A stretch of DNA of 33,235 bases. It comes from Oscillatoriales cyanobacterium. GTDB lineage: Bacteria > Cyanobacteriota > Cyanobacteriia > Cyanobacteriales > Microcoleaceae. Below, piece after piece: positions 24,137 to 31,951 of the stretch. The notes under the pieces are model-generated. The model searched no databases, had not been told where the DNA came from, and worked only from the letters and a program-made list of their open reading frames with translations. A program made the position numbers and the translations under genes. Each line of letters starts with the position of its first letter. Position 1 is the stretch's first letter. The DNA is taken from the NCBI GenBank assembly GCA_004292745.1, contig RDXH01000111.1, positions 10,593 through 43,827 on the forward strand, in the 5' to 3' direction.

Positions 24137-24427
24137 TGCTGGGTGTCAACTGTAAATATGAGATTTTAGAGTTAATCCAAAATCCCCGGACAACTATAGT
24201 GTCAAACAAAGAGTCGATCGAATTCAACCGTAGCAGGAATTCTCCACCAAAATTGTGGTTGCGCCGCCGCCGGCATTTAGCCGGAAGCCTTGACACCGGT
24301 TCTGCATGAAGTAAGATACACGTTGTTGATAAACTGATTCGCCAAGCCGATAGAGATCACACGCTATGTGGCAGCGAATTGACAACATAGACAACGTACA
24401 CTCGCCCATAAATTCTTACTTTGAGCC

Positions 24428-25045
24428 GTGAAAAAAATCCTGCAAGACTCTAGAGGCCCGCTGACAGTACAACGCTTTTTTCGTCTCAGACAGATGCTGC
24501 TGCTGGTACTTTCGATCGGCATTGTTTTGATTAGCCCTTATTTACAGCAGCAGTTGGTCAAAGCTCAGTCAGCTTTACCGAGCAAAGTAGCCACAGGTAA
24601 TTTGTGGCAAGAAGCTTCTTTTCCTGTGGAGAAATTTCAAGACTACACTTCTCCCTTCGGTCCCCGCGGCGGCGATTTTCATTACGGTTTGGACATGGCA
24701 GCCCCTGAAGGCAGTTATATTCGCAATTGGTGGGGTGGTCAAATTGCGGAAGTTTGGGAAGATGGTAGGTGTGGTACTGGTATTGTGGTGCGATCGGGCA
24801 ATTGGGAACATATCTATTGTCACCTCAGAGGCCGGGTAGAAACTGCTAACGGTGGACGTTATTATACCGATCGCGAAGGCTTACAAATTTGGCAAGGTCA
24901 AACAGTGCCGGCCGGTGCACGAATTGCCAGAGTTGGGATGACTGGGCGGACGTCTGGCCCTCACCTGCACTGGGGATTGAAGTACGATGGCCGCTGGGTA
25001 GATCCGGCTTTGGTACTCCGGGAAATGTATGCACAACAGTCTTAA
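24428..25045 (+). CDS. M23-family peptidase, LytM type
   Basis: 205 residues, predicted zinc endopeptidase acting on peptidoglycan cross-links outside the inner membrane. GTG start. An N-terminal uncleaved or cleavable signal segment (MLLLVLSIGIVLISPYLQQQ, about 23-42) is followed by the M23 domain: HxxxD at H85/D89 (FHYGLDMAAPEG), H128 and H132 in EHIYCHLRG, and H179/H181 in GPHLHWGL. All metal and catalytic positions expected for LytM are present. There is no LysM or coiled-coil domain, so it is a minimal member. The stop codon is immediately followed by ATTAGTCATTAG repeats. Confidence 0.92.
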   Translation: MKKILQDSRGPLTVQRFFRLRQMLLLVLSIGIVLISPYLQQQLVKAQSALPSKVATGNLWQEASFPVEKFQDYTSPFGPRGGDFHYGLDMAAPEGSYIRNWWGGQIAEVWEDGRCGTGIVVRSGNWEHIYCHLRGRVETANGGRYYTDREGLQIWQGQTVPAGARIARVGMTGRTSGPHLHWGLKYDGRWVDPALVLREMYAQQS

Positions 25046-25055
25046 ATTAGTCATT

Positions 25056-25196
25056 AGTCATTAGTTAGTAGTCATTAGTTAGTAGTCATTAGTTAGTAGT
25101 CATTAGTTAGTAGTCATTAGTTAGTAGTCATTAGTTAGTAGTCATTAGTTAGTTAACAAATAACAAATAACAAATAACAAATAACAAATAACAAAT
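25056..25196. repeat. 14-bp x7 array followed by AACAAAT heptamer x6
   Basis: Seven exact copies of AGTCATTAGTTAGT (25056-25153), then six exact AACAAAT heptamers (25155-25196), then CCAATGA repeats to 25228. It separates two convergent genes (M23 peptidase and ftsH). The AACAAAT heptamer is the same one that precedes the SNF2 gene. Confidence 0.9.
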
Positions 25197-25234
25197 AACT
25201 AACAACTGACCAATGACCAATGACCAATGACTTT

Positions 25235-27172
25235 TTATCTCGGTGCCAATTGTTTTTTCGGTGACTGGGTGTATTTATTCACAATTTGGCGGAATTCATC
25301 GCCGTCAATGGTTTCTAAATCCAACAGTTTTTCCACAAGTTTGTCTACCAAAGGACGGTTTTCGCTGATAATCCGGCGGGCTTCTGCGTAGCAGTGAAAA
25401 GCAATCGTCCGAATTTGTTGATCGATTTTGTCTGCCATTTCTTCAGAATACTGCGATCGCGAACTCCACTCTCCGCCCAAAAATACCTGATTGCTGGGAC
25501 TTTCCAAGGCCACAGGCCCCAAATCCGACATTCCATAAAGCGTTACCATCTCTCTGGCGAGATTGCTAACTGTTCGGATATCGCTACCGGCACCGGTGTC
25601 GATTTCGTCGTCGCCGTAGATTTCGGCTTCCGCAGCCCGTCCCCCCAAAGCTACTGTAATCCGGTTTAACAGAAGCGATCGACTCCTCAAACCTTCACTA
25701 TCGACCATTTCATCATCTAGGGTAAAGCTAGTAAAGCCTTCAATGCCACCGGAACGGGGAATGATTGTCACCTTTTCTACCGGGTCAGCATTTTTGAGCA
25801 TGGTGGCTACTAGGGCGTGTCCGACTTCGTGGTATGCTGTCATCCACTTTTTCTTGCTGTCGAGTAGGGGATTGAGAGTCAGACCGATCGTAATTCGGTC
25901 GATCGCGTCGTTAATTTCTAAATTAGCGATCGTATCTTTGCGCCGTCTGGCTGTGAGAATTGCCGCTTCGTTGAGCAAATTGGCTAAGTCGGCGCCGGAA
26001 AAGCCGGGAGTACGACGGGCGATCGTTTCTAGCGTCACTTCTGGGTCAAGTTTTTTGTTGCGGGCGTGAACTTGCAAAATCCCCAAGCGCCCTTTGTAGC
26101 TTGGTAAATCTACCGTTACTTGGCGATCGAACCTACCTGGCCGCAACAAGGCAGTATCGAGGACATCCGGGCGGTTGGTAGCGGCAATGATAATCACGCC
26201 ACTGTTACCCTCAAAGCCGTCCATTTCTGTCAGCAACTGATTGAGAGTTTGTTCCCGTTCGTCGTTGCCGCCACCTATGCCCGCCCCCCGTTGCCTGCCT
26301 ACGGCATCTATTTCGTCGATGAAGACGATGCAAGGGGAATTTTCTTTAGCTTTGCGGAACAAGTCGCGGACGCGGGAGGCGCCAACACCCACGAACATTT
26401 CGACAAATTCGGAACCGGAAATCGAAAAGAAGGGAACCCCTGCTTCCCCGGCGATGGCTTTGGCCAACATGGTTTTACCTGTTCCGGGAGGCCCGATTAA
26501 CAAAACTCCTCTGGGAATTTTGGCACCGATGGCGTTGAATCGTTCGGGTTTTTTGAGGAATGTGACGACTTCTTGAAGTTCTTCCTTGGCTTCTTCGATG
26601 CCTGCTACGTCGTCGAACATCACGCCGGTTTTGGCTTCCATTTGGAAACGGGCTCTGGATTTGCCGAAGTTCATGGCATTTCCTTGGGATTGGGTCGATC
26701 GACGCAGGATTGCCATCAGCACTGCTAGCACTGCGAAAATTACTAACAAGTTTATGACTAAACTGACGGCGGCAGTGTTATCTGCGGTTTGTTTGACTTC
26801 AAAGTCGATTTTTTTGGCGCGGATTTGCGAGTAAAGTTCCCGGTTGTTGTAGTCGAACAGGGTAACAACTTGGGCTGTATCCGTTGGTTTTTGGTCTTTT
26901 AGTTTAACTTTGGCCGTTCTTTGGATTTCATCTATTTCGATTTTGCTGACTTGTCCTTTGTCTATGCTATCGATCAGTTTGCTGTAACTCATGGTGTTTG
27001 GCGTGGTATCGGCAAACACCGGTGTCGAGAGCAATATTCCTTGAGAAAGCACCAAACTGCCCAGGATGCGCCAAAGATGCCGTCCAGGAATTGATGTTTT
27101 AGGACTCTGCCTCGACTTGTCTTGTTTGGCGGCTAGATGCCCCAGCCATGCGTGTTTCCAAGAATTTTTCAT
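25235..27172 (-). CDS. ftsH: ATP-dependent zinc metalloprotease FtsH
   Basis: Membrane-anchored AAA+ protease that in cyanobacteria handles quality control, including photosystem II repair. I choose the ATG at 27172 ([13 protein letters not shown]), giving 645 residues; an upstream ATG at 27202 adds 10. The first hydrophobic segment, ending in a signal-like STPVFADT, is near 37-57. A lumenal/periplasmic FtsH-extracellular domain follows, and the second membrane helix ([20 protein letters not shown]) is near 140. Walker A GPPGTGKT is near 226, then [16 protein letters not shown] and the zinc site HEVGH near 445. Which of the several cyanobacterial FtsH paralogs this is cannot be settled by eye. 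Confidence 0.95.
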   Translation of the reverse strand: MKNSWKHAWLGHLAAKQDKSRQSPKTSIPGRHLWRILGSLVLSQGILLSTPVFADTTPNTMSYSKLIDSIDKGQVSKIEIDEIQRTAKVKLKDQKPTDTAQVVTLFDYNNRELYSQIRAKKIDFEVKQTADNTAAVSLVINLLVIFAVLAVLMAILRRSTQSQGNAMNFGKSRARFQMEAKTGVMFDDVAGIEEAKEELQEVVTFLKKPERFNAIGAKIPRGVLLIGPPGTGKTMLAKAIAGEAGVPFFSISGSEFVEMFVGVGASRVRDLFRKAKENSPCIVFIDEIDAVGRQRGAGIGGGNDEREQTLNQLLTEMDGFEGNSGVIIIAATNRPDVLDTALLRPGRFDRQVTVDLPSYKGRLGILQVHARNKKLDPEVTLETIARRTPGFSGADLANLLNEAAILTARRRKDTIANLEINDAIDRITIGLTLNPLLDSKKKWMTAYHEVGHALVATMLKNADPVEKVTIIPRSGGIEGFTSFTLDDEMVDSEGLRSRSLLLNRITVALGGRAAEAEIYGDDEIDTGAGSDIRTVSNLAREMVTLYGMSDLGPVALESPSNQVFLGGEWSSRSQYSEEMADKIDQQIRTIAFHCYAEARRIISENRPLVDKLVEKLLDLETIDGDEFRQIVNKYTQSPKKQLAPR

Positions 27173-27298
27173 ATTGCTTTGCCCAAAGTTGAAGACTACC
27201 AAGGTTGAAGACTGCCAAGATTGGCTGCTCTTCGTTTGCTGCGTTTATCTATTTTAACAAGAGGGCGGGGTCCCCATCACTGGTTGTGCAACCTTCTG

Positions 27299-27327
27299 TT
27301 GACAATCAAGCATCCAGCTTGTTAAAT
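27299..27327 (+). promoter_or_regulatory. Sigma-70-type promoter for the FMN reductase gene
   Basis: TTGACA (27299-27304), 17-base spacer, TTAAAT (27322-27327). It is a near-consensus pair 48 bases before the chosen start codon. Confidence 0.55.
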
Positions 27328-27333
27328 TAATCA

Positions 27334-27348
27334 TACTCATAATGAGTA
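27334..27348. promoter_or_regulatory. TACTCAT-A-ATGAGTA inverted repeat at predicted transcription start
   Basis: A perfect 7-1-7 inverted repeat lies just after the predicted -10, where a repressor site would block initiation. It overlaps an upstream ATG (27342), which would have to be rejected as start if this is an operator. Confidence 0.4.
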
Positions 27349-27374
27349 CGTTTTATTTAGCTCTTAACCTAATT

Positions 27375-27920
27375 ATGGTAAAAATAGTTGGAATTGGCGG
27401 AAGTTTGCGGGCTGGTTCTTACAGCCAGATGGCGCTGTATATAGCAGCACAGCGGGCGCAGGCCCTGGGCGCGGAGGTGGAAGTATGGGATTTGCGATCG
27501 CTCAATCTGCCTTTTTGCACTGGAGAGAATGATTATCACAACTACCCCGATGTGGCAAAAATACAGAATTCAGTTAAGGCGGCCGACGGTTTAATTTTGG
27601 CAACACCGGAGTACCACGGCAGCCTCAGCGGTGTATTGAAGAATGCCCTGGATTTAATGAGTTTTGAGCATTTAGATGGAAAAGTGGTGGGTTCGATCGC
27701 CGTTTTGGGAGGGCAAGTTAACAGCAATGCGCTGAATGATTTGCGGGTGATTTTGAGATGGGTTCACGCTTGGGTGATTCCTGAACAAATTGCGATCGGA
27801 CAAGCTTGGAAAGCCTTTAGTCCAGAGGGTAAATTGTTGGATGAAAAGTTGGATGAAAGGTTCGACCAATTTGCTCGCAGCTTAGTAGAAAATACCCAGA
27901 AATTGCGAGGAGTTCAGTAG
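27375..27920 (+). CDS. NADPH-dependent FMN reductase family protein
   Basis: 181 residues with a flavodoxin-like fold. It has the FMN-phosphate loop GGSLRAGSYSQMAL near residue 8 and the family motif ATPEYHGSLSGVLKNALDL near 75. VLGGQVNSNALNDLRVILR follows. Expected to reduce FMN, quinones or similar acceptors with NAD(P)H in the cytoplasm; the physiological acceptor is unknown. I choose ATG 27375 because the conserved VKIVGIGGSLR strand begins there. The in-frame ATG at 27342 adds 11 residues and lies inside an inverted repeat. Divergent from ftsH. Confidence 0.9.
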   Translation: MVKIVGIGGSLRAGSYSQMALYIAAQRAQALGAEVEVWDLRSLNLPFCTGENDYHNYPDVAKIQNSVKAADGLILATPEYHGSLSGVLKNALDLMSFEHLDGKVVGSIAVLGGQVNSNALNDLRVILRWVHAWVIPEQIAIGQAWKAFSPEGKLLDEKLDERFDQFARSLVENTQKLRGVQ

Positions 27921-28020
27921 TAATATCAATTTCTCTCTTCATCATCCTGTATTCATTTCTCTGTGTTCTCTGTGTTCTAGTAAGGTTAAATCATGACTAT
28001 GCAACGGTCAACGATATAAC
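27921..28020. repeat. Dispersed CTCTGTGTTCTCTGTG...GGTTAAATCA repeat, copy 2
   Basis: It begins at the base after the FMN reductase stop (TAATATCAATTTCTCTCTTCATCATCC...), runs through TTCTCTGTGTTCTCTGTGTTCTAG and ends near GCAACGGTCAACGATATA. It closely matches 15756-15850. Confidence 0.75.
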
Positions 28021-28062
28021 GATATAATGTGCTGGCTGTCGTCAGGGATTAATTGTTATGAG

Positions 28063-28293
28063 CTAAAATGGCATATCGATCGCCTCTCCGAAGGGATAGG
28101 GTTCATCCATCACCATCCTGCCGGGTTTTGACTCATATTTGTCAATCCATTTTTTGGCTAATTCCAAAGCTTCCTCCTCAGTTTTGGCATTTTGGACAGC
28201 GACGTGCCGATTGCCGCGGCTATCCCAAACCTCGACGTAGAATACTTTCTGAGACTGAATAATCCAACCTTTATAAGTGTCTGCTGGTTCCAT
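28063..28293 (-). CDS. Small cyanobacterial protein, function unknown
   Basis: 76 residues. The central part reads as an antiparallel sheet and helix (KGWIIQSQKVFYVEVWDSRG, then TEEEALELAKKWIDKYES). This is a compact fold with no catalytic motif that I recognise. I choose the ATG at 28293, preceded by AGGA at a good distance. A TTG at 28329 would add 12 residues with poor context. It is divergent from the Psb32-like gene. There are no cysteines and no signal peptide. Confidence 0.75.
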   Translation of the reverse strand: MEPADTYKGWIIQSQKVFYVEVWDSRGNRHVAVQNAKTEEEALELAKKWIDKYESKPGRMVMDEPYPFGEAIDMPF

Positions 28294-28425
28294 AGTGACG
28301 ATCCTAAAACAATCGGGTAGGGCGTTCAATTGCTGAGCTAATTCTCAATATTGCCATCGATAAAATGACTTTTCAGGGGGTTTGTATAGTATTTTTGGAA
28401 AAAAGGCACTTTTACCCTGAACCTC

Positions 28426-29148
28426 ATGATCGGAATTTTCAAGAAATTCTTGAGTTGGAAAAAACATTTCCCACCTTTGGCTGGGGCGATCGCGATCGCC
28501 CTGATCCTATCCCAGATGGCTGTCTTGCCGGCATTGGCGACTGGTGTCTACGAAATGCCGATGTTGTCGGCTGGCGATCGTACTTGGGTATTCGACAAAG
28601 GCGATGTACTCAGCCGCAACAGCGAAAGCACGATTAGCAACGTGCTCGACAACTTGGAACAACAAACAGGGAAACAAATCCGGTTTGTTACCATCCACCG
28701 CTTAGACTACGGCGAAACTACAGCCACTTTCACCAAGCAACTATTTGAACAGTGGTTTCCCGCCACAGATGACCAGACTAATCAAATTTTACTCGTTCTC
28801 GACACTGTTACCAACACTGCGGCAATTCGCACGGGGGAAGGGGTGAAATCCCTGCTAACCGATGAAATTGCCCAGAGTGTGGCTGGGGAAACCGTGCAAG
28901 TGCCGCTGCGGGAGGGTAACAAATACAATGAGGCATTGACTGATGCCAGTTCCCGCATTGCTACTGTTTTGTCCGGTGAACCCGATCCGGGCGCGCCTGA
29001 AGTTGTGGACAACATTCAAGTCGAAGGCACCTTTAAGAAAGCTGAAGAAACAGACCAAGGTAATGCCACAGTTATTGTGGTGGTGCTGTTGGTGTTGGCG
29101 ACAGTGATTCCGATGGTGACTTATTTCTGGTATCAAGGTTTTTCATGA
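28426..29148 (+). CDS. psb32: TPM-domain thylakoid protein, Psb32-like
   Basis: 240 residues. A signal peptide (hydrophobic core AGAIAIALILSQMAVLPALA, cleavage likely after ALA) is followed by a TPM/TLP18.3 domain (about 55-200: RTWVFDKGDVLSRNSESTI, IRFVTIHRLDYG, QILLVLDTVTNTAAIRTGEG). A single C-terminal membrane helix comes next (VVVLLVLATVIPMVTYFWYQ). This layout matches Psb32 of Synechocystis and plant TLP18.3, which protect and help repair photosystem II, so the domain would face the thylakoid lumen. The same window carries ftsH, also linked to photosystem II repair, but the two are not in one operon. Confidence 0.88.
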   Translation: MIGIFKKFLSWKKHFPPLAGAIAIALILSQMAVLPALATGVYEMPMLSAGDRTWVFDKGDVLSRNSESTISNVLDNLEQQTGKQIRFVTIHRLDYGETTATFTKQLFEQWFPATDDQTNQILLVLDTVTNTAAIRTGEGVKSLLTDEIAQSVAGETVQVPLREGNKYNEALTDASSRIATVLSGEPDPGAPEVVDNIQVEGTFKKAEETDQGNATVIVVVLLVLATVIPMVTYFWYQGFS

Positions 29149-29207
29149 TCGGATACTGCTAAATCTGATCGGTTGCCATTTTGTGAATAAATTATGGCAC
29201 TGTCGCA

Positions 29208-29591
29208 CTAATCTTGAACGTATTCTCGATCGCTCAATAGGGCCATTTCTGCCCGTACAAATTCCCGTCCCAAATAAGCCGCGTGATCTAACATTGTCAC
29301 AGGATTGGGGCGGGTTTCTTCCAGGATTTTGACGCAAAGTTCTTTGGCGGTTCTGCCGGTAAAAAGTGTAGACTGAGTGCGTTCTACTTTGCCGCGGGCG
29401 GGGATGGGTTTACCGGTTTCGGGATCGACGGCGAGGCCTCTGTCGTCGATGATGTTGGTGAAATGTTTCGCACAAATTAGGCTGGTTGTGCGATCGAGAT
29501 AGATGATGAAGTAACCGCCTGGATCGAGGTCGATGTGGCGTTTGGATAGGTTGTCATCGATGGCGGTGAGGTTTTCCAAGGTTTGACTCAT
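29208..29591 (-). CDS. DUF4346 protein
   Basis: 127 residues recognised as the cyanobacterial DUF4346 family, sometimes compared with MtrA-like corrinoid proteins. The conserved run includes RHIDLDPGGYFIIYLDR, KHFTNIIDDRGLAVDPETGK, TLFTGRTAKELCVKILEE and LDHAAYLGREFVRAEMAL. There is no cofactor motif that I can vouch for. It is convergent with the Psb32-like gene and there is no operon partner. Function unknown. Confidence 0.85.
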   Translation of the reverse strand: MSQTLENLTAIDDNLSKRHIDLDPGGYFIIYLDRTTSLICAKHFTNIIDDRGLAVDPETGKPIPARGKVERTQSTLFTGRTAKELCVKILEETRPNPVTMLDHAAYLGREFVRAEMALLSDREYVQD

Positions 29592-29855
29592 GGTTGGTGA
29601 AAGGAAGTAGATAATGGCTGTAATTTTTCCTGCTATTTCTAGTTTAGTCGGCTGCGGGACAAGTTTGGGAGTTTTTGGGCGATCGACTTTCTACGCGATA
29701 TCTGTAGGGACTTACGCTTTGCCCTGTCCGGCGCTGGGTTTTTGTTCTAATTAGTATTATGAACCGCAGAGAGCGCAGAGAACGCAGAGTGGAAGAAGAG
29801 AGAAAAACAAAATGTGTTATTATGGGATTGATTAAGATTTTGTATTAAATTATAG
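29592..29855. other. Intergenic region with repeat fragment
   Basis: It contains GTAGGGACTTACGC (29703-29716) and the GAACCGCAGAGAGCGCAGAGAACGCAGAG repeat fragment at 29761-29789, complementary in style to the CTCTGTGTTCTCTGTG family. A 46-codon frame from 29613 has no family resemblance. No promoter for the methyltransferase could be fixed. Confidence 0.5.
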
Positions 29856-30818
29856 ATGAAATTTATAGATTTATTTTCGGGGATAGGAGGTTTTAGACAA
29901 GGTTTTGAGAAAGCTGGATTTGAATGTGTTTTTTCCTGCGAAATCAACAACAAATGCCGAGAAGTTTACACAAATAATTTCGGCGAAGTTCCTTTTGCAG
30001 ACATCAGCAACATCAATCCCGCCGATTTAGCAGACTTTGATGTTTTAGTCGCGGGGTTTCCCTGTCAACCTTTTAGTATCTGTGGCAAAAAGCTGGGTTT
30101 TGAAGATACTAGAGGCACGCTATTTTTCGAGATTTGTAAAATTATTAAAGTCAAACAACCTCAAGTAGTTGTTCTGGAAAACGTCAAGCACTTAATCCAT
30201 CACGGCAAGGGAAACACACTAAAAGTAATTATTGCCACTCTGAGAGAGTTGGGGTACAGCGTAAATTATCAAATTCTGAATGCTAAAGACTTTGGCATTG
30301 CTCAACATCGCGAAAGAATATTCATTATGGCGACTAAGGGTAAAGAATTCAATTTTTCTCGAATTAAAACTAAGTTTCCTCCCAAACTCAGGGATTTTCT
30401 TGACGACACAGGAGATTTTGAAATATTGGATAAATCGGAGTATACTTTAATTGAATATCCCAGAAAGCAAGATTCAGGACTTTTATTTGTAGGTTACAGA
30501 AATAAGGGTACTTGGAAAACTGGCGTCAGGCCAAATACAGAACATTTATCGAGGGTTCACCGACAGCCTAATCGTATTTATTCGGTAGATGGGGTGCATC
30601 CGACAATTCCTTCCCAAGAAACATCGGGCAGGTTTTTTGTCTATTTTCCCGATCGAGATATGGTGAGAAAGTTGACGCTGAAGGAATGTTATCGTTTGAT
30701 GGGTTTTCCTGAAGATTTTAAGAGTTATCCGAGTGCGGGAGAAAGTTACAAGCAAATTGGGAATTCGGTTTGCGTGCCCGTGGTGGAGGCGATCGCCCAA
30801 GCAATACTCGATGGTTGA
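29856..30818 (+). CDS. DNA (cytosine-5) methyltransferase, second, apparently solitary
   Basis: 320 residues with all C5-methyltransferase landmarks. Motif I is KFIDLFSGIGGFRQGFEKAG. Motif IV is VAGFPCQPFSICG with catalytic C70. Motif VI is VLENVKHL and motif VIII is QHRERIFI. A short target-recognition region lies at about 180-265, and the end is LTLKECYRLMGFPEDF with YKQIGNSVCVPVVEAI. No restriction enzyme gene was recognised beside it; the two small genes downstream on the other strand have no nuclease motif. The target site cannot be read from sequence. It is not closely similar to the methyltransferase at 12583. The last codons and the TGA lie in a GGTTGAAACCGCCG repeat. Confidence 0.93.
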   Translation: MKFIDLFSGIGGFRQGFEKAGFECVFSCEINNKCREVYTNNFGEVPFADISNINPADLADFDVLVAGFPCQPFSICGKKLGFEDTRGTLFFEICKIIKVKQPQVVVLENVKHLIHHGKGNTLKVIIATLRELGYSVNYQILNAKDFGIAQHRERIFIMATKGKEFNFSRIKTKFPPKLRDFLDDTGDFEILDKSEYTLIEYPRKQDSGLLFVGYRNKGTWKTGVRPNTEHLSRVHRQPNRIYSVDGVHPTIPSQETSGRFFVYFPDRDMVRKLTLKECYRLMGFPEDFKSYPSAGESYKQIGNSVCVPVVEAIAQAILDG

Positions 30819-30875
30819 AACCGCCGAGTATTATCAGGGGGTTTTAACCCGGATTTAACCTCAAAACTTGCTCAG

Positions 30876-31262
30876 CTATGTTTGCGAAGGTGTCCATACA
30901 ATTCTCGATCGCTCTGCTAACAAATCAGCCAATCTTTCAGCCCTATCTCGATCATCTTTCACATAAGGTAAACCGACTATCTGAGCATGGGAGTCAGAGT
31001 CAGGTATTGCGTCTAAACCTAATTCACGAATTTGTCCTACTTGGATACTAGCAACTCCGTAACAATTTTGGAATTTTGCCGCACATTGTTCCGGTGAACA
31101 AACACTGGCAATTGTTACCGATAAACCCGGTTCATTGGGGCGAAGTAAATAAGCGGAAGATACAACTAAATTATTTGCTTCGTCAATCCATTGTCTGCGA
31201 AGTAAAGCTCTATAGACAATAGCACTTTCAGGTAAAGGCTCGAATTCATAGTTTGTAGTCAT
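30876..31262 (-). CDS. Small protein, function unknown (second gene of a two-gene unit)
   Basis: 128 residues, soluble. Features visible are YRALLRRQWIDEANNLVVSS, PGLSVTIASVCSPEQCAAKF and a C-terminal helix DRAERLADLLAERSRIVWTP. Two cysteines are close together (CSPEQC) but there is no clear metal site. It reads in the same direction as the 31383 gene, 120 bases downstream of it, suggesting co-transcription. The pair of short unrelated genes next to a methyltransferase recalls toxin-antitoxin or immunity modules, but no known toxin fold was recognised. Confidence 0.75.
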   Translation of the reverse strand: MTTNYEFEPLPESAIVYRALLRRQWIDEANNLVVSSAYLLRPNEPGLSVTIASVCSPEQCAAKFQNCYGVASIQVGQIRELGLDAIPDSDSHAQIVGLPYVKDDRDRAERLADLLAERSRIVWTPSQT

Positions 31263-31382
31263 AAATATTTATTCATAAAGATGTCATTCGCAGAATAAAT
31301 AGGATGAATTTTATCCACGAATAATCAAAATTATAGCACTTCTTTAGGACTACATCTGAGTGACTCCTATAAAATTTATCAG

Positions 31383-31793
31383 TTATACCTTGTTAAACCA
31401 CTGTAGCCAATGAACTAACGTTGACGCGGAAATGACATCTTCGGATTTATATTCCTGATTCTTTTGATGATAAATGTAAGCTTTTTCCTCGGCATTAGAT
31501 GGGCAAAACAACCTAACTCTACAATCAGCATTTAGATGTTGCCAAGCAAGTCTGATACTACCTTGGTCATCAGTACCAGTAGAGCATTTAGGAAAACTGT
31601 TGCCCATGGTATCATAGGCCTCAACCACCAATTTCATCGCTGTCCTGAAAGCATACTCAGTTGGTCTCAAAATTCCGTACTCATCCTCTTCTTCTAAGTC
31701 TAAAAGTTCGATCAGACGTTCAACGGTGATGCGGAAATTTGATAATCCCTTAGTGTTACTGCTATCAGTAATCTGTTCCTTCGCTATAGTCAT
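31383..31793 (-). CDS. Small protein, function unknown (first gene of a two-gene unit)
   Basis: 136 residues, acidic and soluble. A helical N-terminal half (NFRITVERLIELLDLEEEDE, then RPTEYAFRTAMKLVVEAYDT) is followed by a more conserved-looking C-terminal part (GSIRLAWQHLNADCRVRLFC, then YIYHQKNQEYKSED, ending LVHWLQWFNKV). No DNA-binding or nuclease motif was recognised. It is the first gene of the unit and could be an antitoxin-like or accessory partner of the 30876 gene. This is inference from arrangement only. Confidence 0.75.
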   Translation of the reverse strand: MTIAKEQITDSSNTKGLSNFRITVERLIELLDLEEEDEYGILRPTEYAFRTAMKLVVEAYDTMGNSFPKCSTGTDDQGSIRLAWQHLNADCRVRLFCPSNAEEKAYIYHQKNQEYKSEDVISASTLVHWLQWFNKV

Positions 31794-31878
31794 AAGATTA
31801 AATTCCTTTTAGCCGATCGCCAATTTGATTCTAACACAGCCTCTCCCAGCCTGACTGACGGGGAAAATCCCAAATCGA

Positions 31879-31906
31879 TTGACTTACCGCAAAACTCCTG
31901 TAAAAT
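31879..31906 (+). promoter_or_regulatory. Sigma-70-type promoter upstream of the VCBS-repeat gene
   Basis: TTGACT (31879-31884), 16-base spacer, TAAAAT (31901-31906). It lies 45 bases before the TTG start at 31952. Confidence 0.5.
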
Positions 31907-31951
31907 AGTCATAAAATTTTATACACTAATAAAAATTAGAGGGGTCGCAAT

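Noticed and set aside
29613-29753. 46-codon plus frame in the gap before the second methyltransferase
   Set aside because: It includes a GTAGGGACTTACGC repeat and has no conserved pattern or ribosome binding site.
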